From a virus: 31,510 nucleotides of DNA. The stretch lies in IMG/VR virus record IMGVR_UViG_3300010935_000107, positions 1 to 31,510 of that record; one strand, given 5' to 3'. Below are positions 21,890 to 30,387 of the stretch, in pieces (position 1 is the stretch's first letter; every line of letters starts with the position of its first letter). Made by a program: the position numbers and the translations under genes. The notes below the pieces were generated by a model, which had not been told where the DNA came from, did no database searches, and saw only the letters and a list, made by a program, of their open reading frames with translations.

Positions 21890-22828
21890 ATGGCCGAATT
21901 CGACGTCGACGCGATTCTAGAGGACACCAACACGCGCCTTGCCGGGGAGTATATCGCGGCTTTCCGCGAGTACCTAGTCGCTGTCGTCCTCAAGAATAAG
22001 CCCCAGACCCGGGACGCCCGGCTACGCCTGGAGGAAGTGGTCCGCGAGTCAATGGGCCGCGCCGAAGTGCTCGGTGCCTTCTCTGTCCTACGCCGTGCCG
22101 CCGGAGTCCTGGCGCCGGAGACCGGGTTCATGGCCGAGCGGTATCGCCTCATGGCCTTCGCAGACACCGCCGCAAAGAAGGTTTTATCCCGCGTGACCTT
22201 CGCCGAGGCTCTAGAGGACCTAGTAGACCGCGTGCCGGTGACGCTCAAGGGCCCCGCTGAGAGGATAGCGGGGCAGATCTCCGACCTCTACGCGGCGGAC
22301 CGGGGCGTTATCGCCTTCGCCAAGTCCGCAGAGGCGGCGGTCACGCAACGGGCGCAGGAGCTCATCACGTCGGCGATCCGCCAGGGTATCCCCGAGCGGG
22401 ACATCGGGCGCACGCTCGCATTCAACGTGAACCGAATTCGCAAGGAAACAGAAGCCTGGACAGAAGGATACGCCCGGATGGCCTTCCGCACCAATCTCAA
22501 CGACGCAGTTTCGCAGGGTCGCCTGCGCCAGGCTCGCGATCCCGACGTGAAGATTGCCACCCCTGCGCTTAGGTACACGGCTGTCGGGGACGGCGACACG
22601 CGCTCTAACCACCAGGCGGCCGACGGGGTTATCCTCGCCGTAGATAATCCGGCTTGGCGCTTCATGCGCCCGCCCTTCGGCTACAACTGCCGGTGTCAAC
22701 TCGACCTCATGACCCGCCCCGAGCTGCGGCGTATGGGGCGCATCGACTCGGCCGGCAAGGTCATCGAGACGCGGATACCGGGAGTCGCAAAGCCCGACGA
22801 CGGCTTTCGATCGGGGGGCGGGGTGTGA
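21890..22828 (+). CDS. Mu gpF-like minor head / head morphogenesis protein
   Basis: 312 residues. The N-terminal half is helical. The C-terminal part carries the hallmark MuF/SPP1 gp7 region: RMAFRTNLNDAVSQGRLRQA, then DTRSNHQAADGVILAVDNPA and RPPFGYNCRCQ, with a conserved His and a Cys-x-Cys. The family associates with the portal and is packaged inside the head, probably acting at DNA ejection. The gene directly follows the portal and overlaps the small HTH gene by 4 bp (GTGA). Confidence 0.9.
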   Translation: MAEFDVDAILEDTNTRLAGEYIAAFREYLVAVVLKNKPQTRDARLRLEEVVRESMGRAEVLGAFSVLRRAAGVLAPETGFMAERYRLMAFADTAAKKVLSRVTFAEALEDLVDRVPVTLKGPAERIAGQISDLYAADRGVIAFAKSAEAAVTQRAQELITSAIRQGIPERDIGRTLAFNVNRIRKETEAWTEGYARMAFRTNLNDAVSQGRLRQARDPDVKIATPALRYTAVGDGDTRSNHQAADGVILAVDNPAWRFMRPPFGYNCRCQLDLMTRPELRRMGRIDSAGKVIETRIPGVAKPDDGFRSGGGV

Positions 22829-23043
22829 GCCGCCACCGTCCCTGGTCTGAGGTGCGCCGGGACTTCGAGACCTTAGTGTTTAAGGCCGGTGTCGATGAGA
22901 TTGCTCGGCGTACCCACGTCCACCGGGCCACCGTATACCGCCTCATCAACGGCAAGACCCGGCGCCCAAGTGGGCCGCTTCGCGCAGCAGTTGAGGATAT
23001 TGTCGCAGATGCGACACCGCCGGAGCGTACCGTTGGGGGATGA
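22825..23043 (+). CDS. Small HTH protein inside the head operon
   Basis: 72 residues from a GTG at 22825 overlapping the gpF-like stop. The core is a helix-turn-helix: VDEIARRTHVHRATVYRLIN with a basic turn (GKTRRPSG) and a following helix (LRAAVEDIVA). A longer frame from 22654 is a shadow of the gpF-like gene. It should bind DNA, perhaps to regulate head genes or act in packaging. The stop overlaps the protease ATG. Confidence 0.7.
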   Translation: MSRHRPWSEVRRDFETLVFKAGVDEIARRTHVHRATVYRLINGKTRRPSGPLRAAVEDIVADATPPERTVGG

Positions 23044-24413
23044 GCCCCGCAGTATCGCACGCCGCTCCCGGTTTCAGGGTTACTAAGACCGACGACGCGA
23101 CGGTATTCCACCACGTCCCGATTTTCGCTGAGTGCGATCGCGGCGACCTGGTATTCGGGGCTGATTGGATTGCCGCCGCCGTGGAGAGCGCGAAGCAGCA
23201 GGAGCGCGATGGCTACCTGCCGCCGCTCCATACGCGGCACCATGAGCCGTCTACCGACCAGACCGATGCGGTTCGGGCGGTCGGCGTTTTCCGTATCACC
23301 GACGCGGCACCGCTCACATTCAAGGGTAAGCGCATCACGGCTATCTTCGCCGACCTCATCGTCACCGATGAGTTTATGGCCGACGAGCTGGGGAAGATGA
23401 AGTACCCCTACCGGTCGGTTGAAATCTTCGACCCCGAAGGCCCGCCGAAAATCAACGGCCTGGCCCTCCTCGACCACGAAGCGCCGTATCTGGAGCTGCC
23501 GATGCTCTTTGCGGGTGAGATTGAGGACAAGAGAGACCAGAGCGGGCGCAGGGATGAAATCGTCGCAAGTGCGACTAACTCCACCTTCTCGCTCAACTAC
23601 TCTCGCAATTCCGGCGGACCCGCGTTAGGGTCAGCCCGTCGCGGCGAACGCGCCGTGCTTCTGTTCAAGTTCCCCGACGAGGAAATCATGACCAAACCCG
23701 CCAATAAGCCTAAGCCCGCCAACTTTGAGGGCAAGGACCCGGAAGACAAAAAGGACCCCGAGAACCTCGAAGGTGAAACGGCCCTCGACGTCGGCGCCGT
23801 CTGCGAAGCCATCAAGAGCGGCGAGATCAGCGTCGCCGACATGGACGCCATCCTCGAAGCCATCCAGTCGCAGAGCACCAAGCCCGCGGTGGATGAAGAG
23901 GAGCCCGCCCCGGCCCCGGCCCCCGGTGCCGAGATCATGAAGGACGCCAGCAAGGAGTCCCTCAACTTCGCCCGCCTGGCCGGTGAGAACGAGGCCCTCA
24001 AGGCTCGCCTCGACGCCCGCGACGCCACCGACCAGCGCAACACCGACGTCCGCGTCGCGATGAAGCGCCTCGAAGGCAAGCCGCTCGGCGCCGACCTCGA
24101 GCAGCGCCTCGTCAGCTTCCACACCAAGGCCAACGGCAACGCCGAACTCTTCAAAGAGTACGTCGACACGATGGCCCGCACCGCCGGTGACCTTCCGGCC
24201 GACAACGGCGGCGAGCACTTCGCAGCCCAGCCCAAGACGCCCAAGTCGGCGATGGCCTTCCAGGCTCTCGGCGGCGAGGCCGTCGACAAGGCCGCGCAGT
24301 TTTCTCGCCAGTATCAGCAGATGAAGGGACGCATGCGGGCCTCGGAAGAGTCCTATGTGACCATCAACATGCGGAACATCGGCTACACGCTCGACGAAAC
24401 CGCTACCGCGTAA
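23040..24413 (+). CDS. Mu gpI-like prohead protease fused to scaffold
   Basis: 457 residues. The N-terminal ~215 residues match the Mu gpI protease: LPPLHTRHHEP (His near 64-68) and YPYRSVEIFDPEG (S126, likely catalytic), then LALLDHEAPYLELP. The remainder is a Lys/Glu/Pro-rich linker and a coiled-coil scaffold (NFARLAGENEALKARLDARD), ending in a globular tail. In Mu the same gene yields full-length protease (gpI) and, from an internal start, scaffold (gpZ); the same seems true here (see 23688). The protease should cleave scaffold and capsid during maturation. The gene sits between the HTH gene and the decoration-like gene. Confidence 0.87.
   Translation: MSPAVSHAAPGFRVTKTDDATVFHHVPIFAECDRGDLVFGADWIAAAVESAKQQERDGYLPPLHTRHHEPSTDQTDAVRAVGVFRITDAAPLTFKGKRITAIFADLIVTDEFMADELGKMKYPYRSVEIFDPEGPPKINGLALLDHEAPYLELPMLFAGEIEDKRDQSGRRDEIVASATNSTFSLNYSRNSGGPALGSARRGERAVLLFKFPDEEIMTKPANKPKPANFEGKDPEDKKDPENLEGETALDVGAVCEAIKSGEISVADMDAILEAIQSQSTKPAVDEEEPAPAPAPGAEIMKDASKESLNFARLAGENEALKARLDARDATDQRNTDVRVAMKRLEGKPLGADLEQRLVSFHTKANGNAELFKEYVDTMARTAGDLPADNGGEHFAAQPKTPKSAMAFQALGGEAVDKAAQFSRQYQQMKGRMRASEESYVTINMRNIGYTLDETATA
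23688..24413 (+). CDS. Nested scaffold protein (gpZ-like), internal start
   Basis: 241 residues. The in-frame ATG at 23688 is preceded by GAGGAAATC, a good ribosome site four to five bases away, precisely at the protease/scaffold boundary. The product (TKPANKPKPANFEGKD onward) is the coiled-coil scaffold alone. Internal initiation that separates a scaffold from a protease-scaffold fusion is known for Mu gpI/gpZ and lambda C/Nu3. The call is from sequence and analogy; no expression data are in the window. Confidence 0.65.
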   Translation: MTKPANKPKPANFEGKDPEDKKDPENLEGETALDVGAVCEAIKSGEISVADMDAILEAIQSQSTKPAVDEEEPAPAPAPGAEIMKDASKESLNFARLAGENEALKARLDARDATDQRNTDVRVAMKRLEGKPLGADLEQRLVSFHTKANGNAELFKEYVDTMARTAGDLPADNGGEHFAAQPKTPKSAMAFQALGGEAVDKAAQFSRQYQQMKGRMRASEESYVTINMRNIGYTLDETATA

Positions 24414-24428
24414 CCAGGGAATCGACCA

Positions 24429-24911
24429 ATGACCGACCGCACCACGACCAAGATTTACGAAACCAAAGGGGCCGACCGTCTCGCGGTTCCCATCGCCAAC
24501 GGCGTCACGCTACCCGTCGGGACCCTAGTCCAGGAGGAGAGCGGTTTCGCTAACCACTACGACGGGACCAACAACCTGCTCGGCATCGTCCTTGGCGGCG
24601 AGAACCTGAGCACCGCCGGTCTCCCGGTCGGTGACACCAGTCTCACGCCGGACCCCGCCGTCTACGTTGACACCAGCGGCCCGGTCATCACCGGCATCGC
24701 CGTGGCGTCATCGACCGCAGTCGGGCAGTTCGTCTACTGCAACGACTCCGACCTGGACAACGCGACCATCACGCAGCCGACCACCGACGCGCCCATCGGC
24801 ATCATTGTCGGCTGGCGCTCGGCGACCGACGCCGATGTAAAGCTGTTCAGCTACATCCAGCACATTCTCGGCCGTACCGCGGCAGCCACCCTCGGCACTA
24901 GCTGGGTCTAG
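24429..24911 (+). CDS. Capsid decoration/head-stabilising-like protein
   Basis: 160 residues, 15 bp after the protease and before the major capsid gene, the usual place of a head-decoration protein (like lambda gpD or Mu-like head fibres). It is beta-rich with repeated Gly/Thr/Val strands (VPIANGVTLPVGTLV; LLGIVLGGENLSTAGLPVG; DAPIGIIVGW). No TM or signal. Family match is by position and composition, not by a specific motif. Confidence 0.55.
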   Translation: MTDRTTTKIYETKGADRLAVPIANGVTLPVGTLVQEESGFANHYDGTNNLLGIVLGGENLSTAGLPVGDTSLTPDPAVYVDTSGPVITGIAVASSTAVGQFVYCNDSDLDNATITQPTTDAPIGIIVGWRSATDADVKLFSYIQHILGRTAAATLGTSWV

Positions 24912-24948
24912 GGCCTTCGCCTTCTCACATCAAACCAAGAGATAGATC

Positions 24949-25935
24949 ATGAGAGTCAACTCTTCACAAACTCTGGCGAACGGCCTCCGTACCGAATTCT
25001 GGGATACCTACGCCTCCGTCAAGAACCGCGTAGCAGATTCCCGCCTTTCGACGGTGATGAACCTCAGCGTTGGGGCCACCAATCGCGAGCACGACTTCGC
25101 CTACTACGAAAGCGCCCCGCACTTCGACCTGTGGAAGCGCGGCGACGAGATCAAGTCGAAAGGCATGGACTCGGTGAGCTTCAACGTGCCGGTCTACGAA
25201 TGGGGCCGCCGAGTGCCCTGGCTCAAGTGGGACCGTGACGACGACCAGACCGACTCCCTGATGGACGTCGCTCGCCAAGCTGGCGAGTCGGCAGCCCTTC
25301 TCCCGGAGCGGTTCTTCTTCGACCTGATCCAGAACAACACCGGGCTCCTGCCGAGCATCCCGACCGCCCCCGACGGCGCGGCGATGTTCGCGACCACTGC
25401 CGGCGGTGCTGCTCGCTTCGGGGCCACAAACGGCAACCTCCTGACCGGCGGCGGTGTCACCGCTGCGGCCATCCTCACGGACTTCTACGATGCTATCGTG
25501 CAGTTCATGAACTTCCAGGACACCGAGGGGCAGCCGCTCATCGGCGACCAGGTTCTCCAACAGCCCTTTGTCATCTGTCACCCGGTGGAACTCACCGAGG
25601 CGATGGAGACCGCGTTCCTGCAGAAGCAGCAACTCGGCGACGGCACCGCCGGTGGTGCAAAGTCGAACATCGTGGCCGACACTGCCAAGCGCGTAACGCT
25701 ATGGCCGAGTCCCCGCCTGTCCGATGCCAACGACTGGTACATCTTCCTCGGCGCCCCGCCGAAGGAGGCGACCTTCTTCCTTGACCGCGAAGGCGTGCAG
25801 GAAGAGACCGCACTGATGGAAGACAACAACAGCGACCTCACCCGCCGCACTGCCGAGGAATCCATCCAGTGGTGGAGCCGCTCCGGTGCCGGTATCTCGC
25901 TGCCCTACGCGGCGATCAAGACGACCAACATTTAA
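24949..25935 (+). CDS. Mu gpT-like major capsid protein
   Basis: 328 residues. Visible family features are an N-terminal helix (ANGLRTEFWDTYASVKNRV), FDLWKRGDEIKSKGMDSVSF, and the GRRVPWLKWDRDDDQTDSLMD segment that corresponds to the RxDxxDDQ core of gpT-type heads. An E-loop or A-domain with GAPPKEATFFLDREGVQ follows. The gene order protease, decoration, capsid is that of Mu-like heads. AGAGATAGATC precedes the ATG. A terminator lies 36 bp after the stop, as expected for a highly expressed gene. Confidence 0.9.
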   Translation: MRVNSSQTLANGLRTEFWDTYASVKNRVADSRLSTVMNLSVGATNREHDFAYYESAPHFDLWKRGDEIKSKGMDSVSFNVPVYEWGRRVPWLKWDRDDDQTDSLMDVARQAGESAALLPERFFFDLIQNNTGLLPSIPTAPDGAAMFATTAGGAARFGATNGNLLTGGGVTAAAILTDFYDAIVQFMNFQDTEGQPLIGDQVLQQPFVICHPVELTEAMETAFLQKQQLGDGTAGGAKSNIVADTAKRVTLWPSPRLSDANDWYIFLGAPPKEATFFLDREGVQEETALMEDNNSDLTRRTAEESIQWWSRSGAGISLPYAAIKTTNI

Positions 25936-25970
25936 CCACGCAGCCGGTTAGGTCCATTGGCCGACAAGAC

Positions 25971-26008
25971 ACGGCCGCCGACTCCTAGAGGCGGGGGCCG
26001 TTCTTCTT
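25971..26008 (+). terminator. Rho-independent terminator after major capsid gene
   Basis: ACGGCC (25971-25976) pairs with GGCCGT (25996-26001). The stem continues inward with CCG/CGG after one mismatch. A T-rich run (TTCTTCTT) lies directly after. It sits in the 124-bp gap between the capsid gene and the next CDS. It would separate high capsid expression from the connector and tail genes. Confidence 0.7.
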
Positions 26009-26059
26009 ACCTACCAACATCTACAGCATGAGGCCCGCGAAAAGCGGCCATAACCTCCG

Positions 26060-26653
26060 ATGACTACAGCAACCGAAACCAAAACGACCCACGTCGACCC
26101 CACCAAACTCGCGCCGGACTTCGAGAATATCCCGGGCGAGCTCATGGCCTCCGAGTACACCTTCTGGCTCGGCGTTACCCCAGACTGTCCCCGGGGGCAG
26201 ATCGACGTAGCGGGGCTCCACTTCCCGAAGAGTGAGGAGCGCATCCTCATCAACGACGCAGGGAAGCAGGTCCGCGTACCCGAGCACGGGGCCATCAACA
26301 TGACCGTCACCAAGCACCACTTCGAAGAGCTGGTGCGTCTGCTCCCGCGCCTGGTCATCAGGCCGAGCAAGGTCGTCAAACAGGACGGCAGCGGCGAGAA
26401 CATCGGCGACCCGGTGCAGCGGGCGAAAGGCCGCCTCATCAAGATCCCCGATGAGAAGATGCTCGCCGGTGCCTCTGATAGCGGGCGCAGGCTCAAGCCA
26501 TTCGTCAAGCAGCCAGGGGACCGCCCGGCCACCGAGTTCATGTACTTCATTCACGCACCGACCGGGAAGCGTGAGCACGAATACCAAACGATCGCCGACG
26601 CTGGCCTTGAGTGGCCGGCAGAACTCAAGGCGGTCGACGACCTTCTGAGCTAG
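26060..26653 (+). CDS. Head/structural accessory protein, unknown
   Basis: 197 residues, first gene after the capsid terminator. The N-terminus is Thr-rich and charged (ATETKTTHVDPTKLAP). The middle is beta-rich and has HGAINMTVTKHHFEELVRLL. The C-terminal part includes PFVKQPGDRPATEFMYFIHA. No family recognised. Position suggests a head accessory or early connector protein. A GC hairpin (26032-26049) lies just upstream of the start. Confidence 0.5.
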   Translation: MTTATETKTTHVDPTKLAPDFENIPGELMASEYTFWLGVTPDCPRGQIDVAGLHFPKSEERILINDAGKQVRVPEHGAINMTVTKHHFEELVRLLPRLVIRPSKVVKQDGSGENIGDPVQRAKGRLIKIPDEKMLAGASDSGRRLKPFVKQPGDRPATEFMYFIHAPTGKREHEYQTIADAGLEWPAELKAVDDLLS

Positions 26654-26663
26654 GAGCTCCTCG

Positions 26664-28028
26664 ATGCCGACCGAAGCCGAAATCCAGACACAGTGGAAGA
26701 ACCTAGTAAACATTCTCGAAAAGACTCGGGTCTACGCGGACGATAGCCTCGCCAACGCCGGCGGGTATATCGACGTGCTATACCAGAGCTTCGAGGGCGA
26801 GTACATCCCTGTCGACGGTGCCGCCTTCGCAACGCGGGTACGGGCACTCCTATCGAGCGCGGTGAACCAATCCCAGGCCATCGCCGCGCTCGAGCCCGTG
26901 CTCTTCGAGTACGCCTCCATCCTCGCGGCTAGTGGCACGATGGGCTTCGGTTCTGGCGGGCAGAGCATCGGGGAAGTCTTCGCAGCCCTATACCAGTGGC
27001 TCCACGACAATACCGACAGCGTGGCGACGCGGGCTATAACCTACACGGCGGTGTCGGCCAACGGTGCCAATGTAGGCAACGCCGTGGTCTCGCGGCTAAC
27101 CGAGGACCGTCTGGGTTACGACCTGGAAGCGTGCCACGTCGAAAAGAAGATGCTCCGGTGCCTCATCGACCAGAACAGCGGGGCGCAGAAGTGGGCCGAG
27201 AGCTTCGAGATCGCGGGCGAGGCGTCCAGCTTCGACGGTCTCCGTGTAGGTGCCACCGGCAGCGGTGCCGCGTCACGGCCCATCCTCCGGGCGAAGCACG
27301 CCGGTAGCGGCGCGGGCGGGTCTCTCCTCAACAATTCCAGCTTTTCGGACTTTACGGCCTCCGTGAGCTCGGGGGCTCAGTTCAACAACTGGGTCGAGAC
27401 CCTGGGCGGTGCCGCCGCAACGACGGACATCACGCAGGACACGACGAACTACTACCGGTCGCACCCCAACGCCGGGACAAACGCGAGCATGAAAATCTCA
27501 ATGAACAGCGCGAGCGACGCTGTGCTGGTCAAACAGTCAATCAGCAGCATGCGGATTGCCCGTTTAGACCCCAATACTCCGTACTTCCTACGGGTGATGT
27601 GGAACCGGGCCGTAGGCTCCGGTACAGCCGGGACGGTCGCGCTAAAGCTCGGGAAGAACACTGTTGTGTCTGTCGCCGTCGGAGCCCAGACCGGCTGGCA
27701 AGAGTTGGTCATCCCGTTCGATAAGACCTGCTGGCTAGAGGAATTTGGAGAGGACTCTCTCGACATAGAGATCGGGTGGAACAACGGCACCGCCGGATTC
27801 ATCCTGTTCGACGATGCCATCTTCTGCCCTTGGGATTTGGTCGACGGAACCTATTGGCTCGTTCACCAGAACAATGGCACACCAGTCGCGAATCTTGCAG
27901 GGGACGAATATTACGCGGTCGACACCGGCGGTGCCCCTGGTACGGGAATCCTCCAGTATTGGAGCTGGGTCTCAGGTCTCGGCTACCTTCCAAGTTCCGG
28001 CACCCCGACCATCACCGACCCGACCTAA
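26664..28028 (+). CDS. Virion structural protein with jelly-roll-like C-terminus
   Basis: 454 residues. The N-terminal ~110 residues are helical (TQWKNLVNILEKTRVYADDS). The middle is Gly/Ser-rich (GASTGSGAAS-type). The C-terminal ~200 residues have the rhythm of a beta-sandwich carbohydrate-binding jelly roll: NNSSFSDFT, LDPNTPYFLRVMWNR, GWQELVIPFDKTCW, then GFILFDDAIFCPW. These features suit a virion protein that binds surface glycans or forms a spike. It lies between head and connector genes. The exact role is unknown. Confidence 0.6.
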   Translation: MPTEAEIQTQWKNLVNILEKTRVYADDSLANAGGYIDVLYQSFEGEYIPVDGAAFATRVRALLSSAVNQSQAIAALEPVLFEYASILAASGTMGFGSGGQSIGEVFAALYQWLHDNTDSVATRAITYTAVSANGANVGNAVVSRLTEDRLGYDLEACHVEKKMLRCLIDQNSGAQKWAESFEIAGEASSFDGLRVGATGSGAASRPILRAKHAGSGAGGSLLNNSSFSDFTASVSSGAQFNNWVETLGGAAATTDITQDTTNYYRSHPNAGTNASMKISMNSASDAVLVKQSISSMRIARLDPNTPYFLRVMWNRAVGSGTAGTVALKLGKNTVVSVAVGAQTGWQELVIPFDKTCWLEEFGEDSLDIEIGWNNGTAGFILFDDAIFCPWDLVDGTYWLVHQNNGTPVANLAGDEYYAVDTGGAPGTGILQYWSWVSGLGYLPSSGTPTITDPT

Positions 28029-28031
28029 TCC

Positions 28032-28511
28032 ATGACTGCCGCTACCGACCTGTGGGCCTCCGTCGTCGCCAACTACGAAAGCGAGGGCCTGGTGAACCTC
28101 ACCAACCCTCGCGACAATAGCGCGACAACTGTCGGCACGGCCTACGGGGAGAGCGCGGCACAGGAGGTCGTCGACCTTTTTCCTCTTTACGGTCAGGTCG
28201 TCTACGACGCCGCCAGCTCCCAGCACCTAGCGGTCGGCCGCCGGGCCGTTATAGCGGTGCTATTCGAGCGCGGTGGCACCGCTTCGTCAATCGCCGAGGT
28301 CGAGTGGAAGGAAGTCTTCGGCGACGACGGGCTCCTGACGAAGCTCAAGCGCACCAGCGCCAGGGCACGGCAGGGCCCCAATTCTAACTCTGGGGTCCAG
28401 CAGAGAAGCGAGCTTACCAGCACCGGGCAGAAGGTCCGCGGCTGGTCTGATCCAGACGCGCTACCCGGTGGTCGTCGATACATGTCCCGGAGAATCATCG
28501 CCGAGGATTGA
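28032..28511 (+). CDS. Head-tail connector-like protein
   Basis: 159 residues, 3 bp after the previous gene. Helical N-terminus (TDLWASVVANYESEGLVNLTN) and a pattern AQEVVDLFPLYGQVVYDA followed by HLAVGRRAVIAVLFERGG, reminiscent of small helical head-completion adaptors such as Mu gp36 or HK97 gp6. The C-terminal ~50 residues are charged and low complexity. The call is by position and size. Confidence 0.5.
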   Translation: MTAATDLWASVVANYESEGLVNLTNPRDNSATTVGTAYGESAAQEVVDLFPLYGQVVYDAASSQHLAVGRRAVIAVLFERGGTASSIAEVEWKEVFGDDGLLTKLKRTSARARQGPNSNSGVQQRSELTSTGQKVRGWSDPDALPGGRRYMSRRIIAED

Positions 28512-28515
28512 CCCG

Positions 28516-29100
28516 ATGACGAAAGCTACCTTCCAGAAGGGCGCGAAAATGGAGCGGTGGGAGAGTAATCTCGACGACCCGCGCCGGGCGCTCAAGCACA
28601 TCGGGGCCTTGATGGTTGCCGAGTCGCAGCGGTCATTCCGTGAGCAGCAGCACGGGAAGGACAAGTGGGAGCCGCGAGCGCCCGTGAACGTCTACGGCAT
28701 TATCTCGGACTTCGCTAAGGGCAGCACGCCTCCGGCCAGGCGCTTCGAGCGCCGCCCCGTGCTCAGAGACACCGGGAGGCTCTCGAGTTCAATCTCGTTT
28801 AAGGTGCTAGGCAACACCGCCGTCGAGGTCGGCACTAACCTGCCCTACGCCGGTGTCCTCCAACACGGCGGCGCGATTGAGAGCGAGCCAATCACGGGAG
28901 CGGTGCGCCGCGCCCTCTGGAAGTGGCTTAAGCCGAAAGATAGCGACCTAAAAGCGCAGCTAGGCTTCCTGTTGAACAAGAATTTCCGCGACGAGACGCT
29001 CAAGGGCGAAGTCCCGGCGCGGCCCTTCGTCGGCATCACCGAGGCGACCCGCGAGGACGTTCGCGAGGTTGTCGGCGTCGAAATCATGGAGGTACGATAA
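28516..29100 (+). CDS. Tail completion / virion morphogenesis protein (Mu gpG-like)
   Basis: 194 residues from the ATG at 28516; a longer frame from 28468 overlaps the connector gene. The family signature is LRDTGRLSSSISFKVL, then EVGTNLPYAGVLQHGG and VPARPFVGI, as in Mu gpG / phage virion morphogenesis and HK97 gp10-like proteins. It should terminate the tail or join the head to the tail. It immediately follows the connector-like gene. Confidence 0.8.
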   Translation: MTKATFQKGAKMERWESNLDDPRRALKHIGALMVAESQRSFREQQHGKDKWEPRAPVNVYGIISDFAKGSTPPARRFERRPVLRDTGRLSSSISFKVLGNTAVEVGTNLPYAGVLQHGGAIESEPITGAVRRALWKWLKPKDSDLKAQLGFLLNKNFRDETLKGEVPARPFVGITEATREDVREVVGVEIMEVR

Positions 29101-29105
29101 GATCA

Positions 29106-30377
29106 ATGGCAAATGTAAAAATCTCTGCTCTCACGGCGCTAGGCGCTACTCCGGCTGACGCGGACCTCATCGAAGTCGAGACTGTCGCGGGAGCCTCGCG
29201 CAAGGTCACGCGGGCAGAGCTGGCCCCGACCAATGCCGAGATTGCTGCCTTGGCTGTCGTAACAGCGAACACGGCGAAGGTCACCTATCCGTCGGCTGAC
29301 TCGTCCAAGCTCGCAGGAATCGAGACTGCCGCGACCGCCGACCAGACGGGTGCGGAAATCAAGGTGGCGTACGAGGCCGAGGCGAACACCAACGCCTTTA
29401 CTGATGCGGATGTCATCAACATCGGCAACCAGAGTGGAGTAAATACCGGCGACGAGGTCGCCGCGTCTGAAACTGTCGCGGGTGTGGTCAAGCTTGCGAC
29501 CCAGGCTGAGACCGACACCGGCACCGACGCGACTCGTGCTGTGACCCCTGCTGGACTGGCGACGATTCAGACCGACGTGGACGCGAACACGGCGAAGGTG
29601 ACATACCCATCAGCGGACTCGGCTAAGCTGGCTGCGATCGAAGCCGCTGCCGATGTCACCGACGCGACCAATGTGGCCGCTGCCGGTGCCGTCATGGATT
29701 CGGATGTCAGCCCGGCGGAAGGCATCTTGCGCAAGACCGGATCAGGCGCCTACACCGCCATCAAGACCAACCTGGCCGCGACCACTGACCCGGGGGTTAG
29801 CAATGATTCATCTGCTGGCTACGGCATCGGCTCCCTCTGGATTAACGTCACGCTGGACAAGGTGTTCCAGGCGGTCGATGTCACCGTGGGCGCTGCTGTT
29901 TGGAAGGAACTGAGCGGCGCGGCAGGGGGCGGATCCTATCCAAGCGGGCAAGCGTTCACGATGGAGGTCAGCAATATTTTTTCTTACGCGAATTCAGTGT
30001 TTGGAGAAGTTCAAGGGAAGGGACTGGCCATTCGCCTGCCTGCTGGGGCGACGATTACCGGCGCAAAGATTTCTTACGGAAACTGGCTGGCGCCCGACGA
30101 TACGGCGTATCAGGAGTTTCTTCTCAAGTTTATCCCGGAAGCGGGCGCGGCAAGCGGAGTTGGAACTAGCCTACAAAGTGCGCCCGACACAACAAAGCTA
30201 ACGGGAGGAATGTACGCAACTGCACCCGACAAGAGCGCTTCCTTCCCTCTAAGCCTTGACCAAAATCTGACGCGAGACGCAGGCGACCTTCTCTACCTTC
30301 TGGGTACGAAAGTTGTTACTTCCGCAGGCTGGATTTACTACCCGTGCAGCCTCACCGTTTCCGGCACATGGACATAG
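29106..30377 (+). CDS. Tail-fibre-like protein, modular
   Basis: 423 residues. The start MANVKISALTALGATPADAD is a common phage fibre N-terminus. Two copies of a TAKVTYPSADSxKLAxIE block follow. QTGAEIKVAYEAEANTNAF and GVVKLATQAETDTGTDATRA are typical fibre modules. The middle has DPGVSNDSSAGYGIGSLWIN, another recurrent fibre motif. The last ~140 residues (from about 29940) are a different, more AT-rich module. I infer a trimeric fibre or spike. It is odd that it directly follows the tail-completion gene. Confidence 0.7.
   Translation: MANVKISALTALGATPADADLIEVETVAGASRKVTRAELAPTNAEIAALAVVTANTAKVTYPSADSSKLAGIETAATADQTGAEIKVAYEAEANTNAFTDADVINIGNQSGVNTGDEVAASETVAGVVKLATQAETDTGTDATRAVTPAGLATIQTDVDANTAKVTYPSADSAKLAAIEAAADVTDATNVAAAGAVMDSDVSPAEGILRKTGSGAYTAIKTNLAATTDPGVSNDSSAGYGIGSLWINVTLDKVFQAVDVTVGAAVWKELSGAAGGGSYPSGQAFTMEVSNIFSYANSVFGEVQGKGLAIRLPAGATITGAKISYGNWLAPDDTAYQEFLLKFIPEAGAASGVGTSLQSAPDTTKLTGGMYATAPDKSASFPLSLDQNLTRDAGDLLYLLGTKVVTSAGWIYYPCSLTVSGTWT
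29265..29657 (+). repeat. Two ~75-bp blocks 318 bp apart in fibre gene
   Basis: GCGAACACGGCGAAGGT at 29265 and again at 29583 start ~75-bp blocks that both encode AN-TAKVTYPSADS-x-KLA. The spacing is 318 bp (106 codons), so the repeats stay in frame. They likely reflect duplication of one fibre module. Confidence 0.75.
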
Positions 30378-30387
30378 CCTAGAGATA

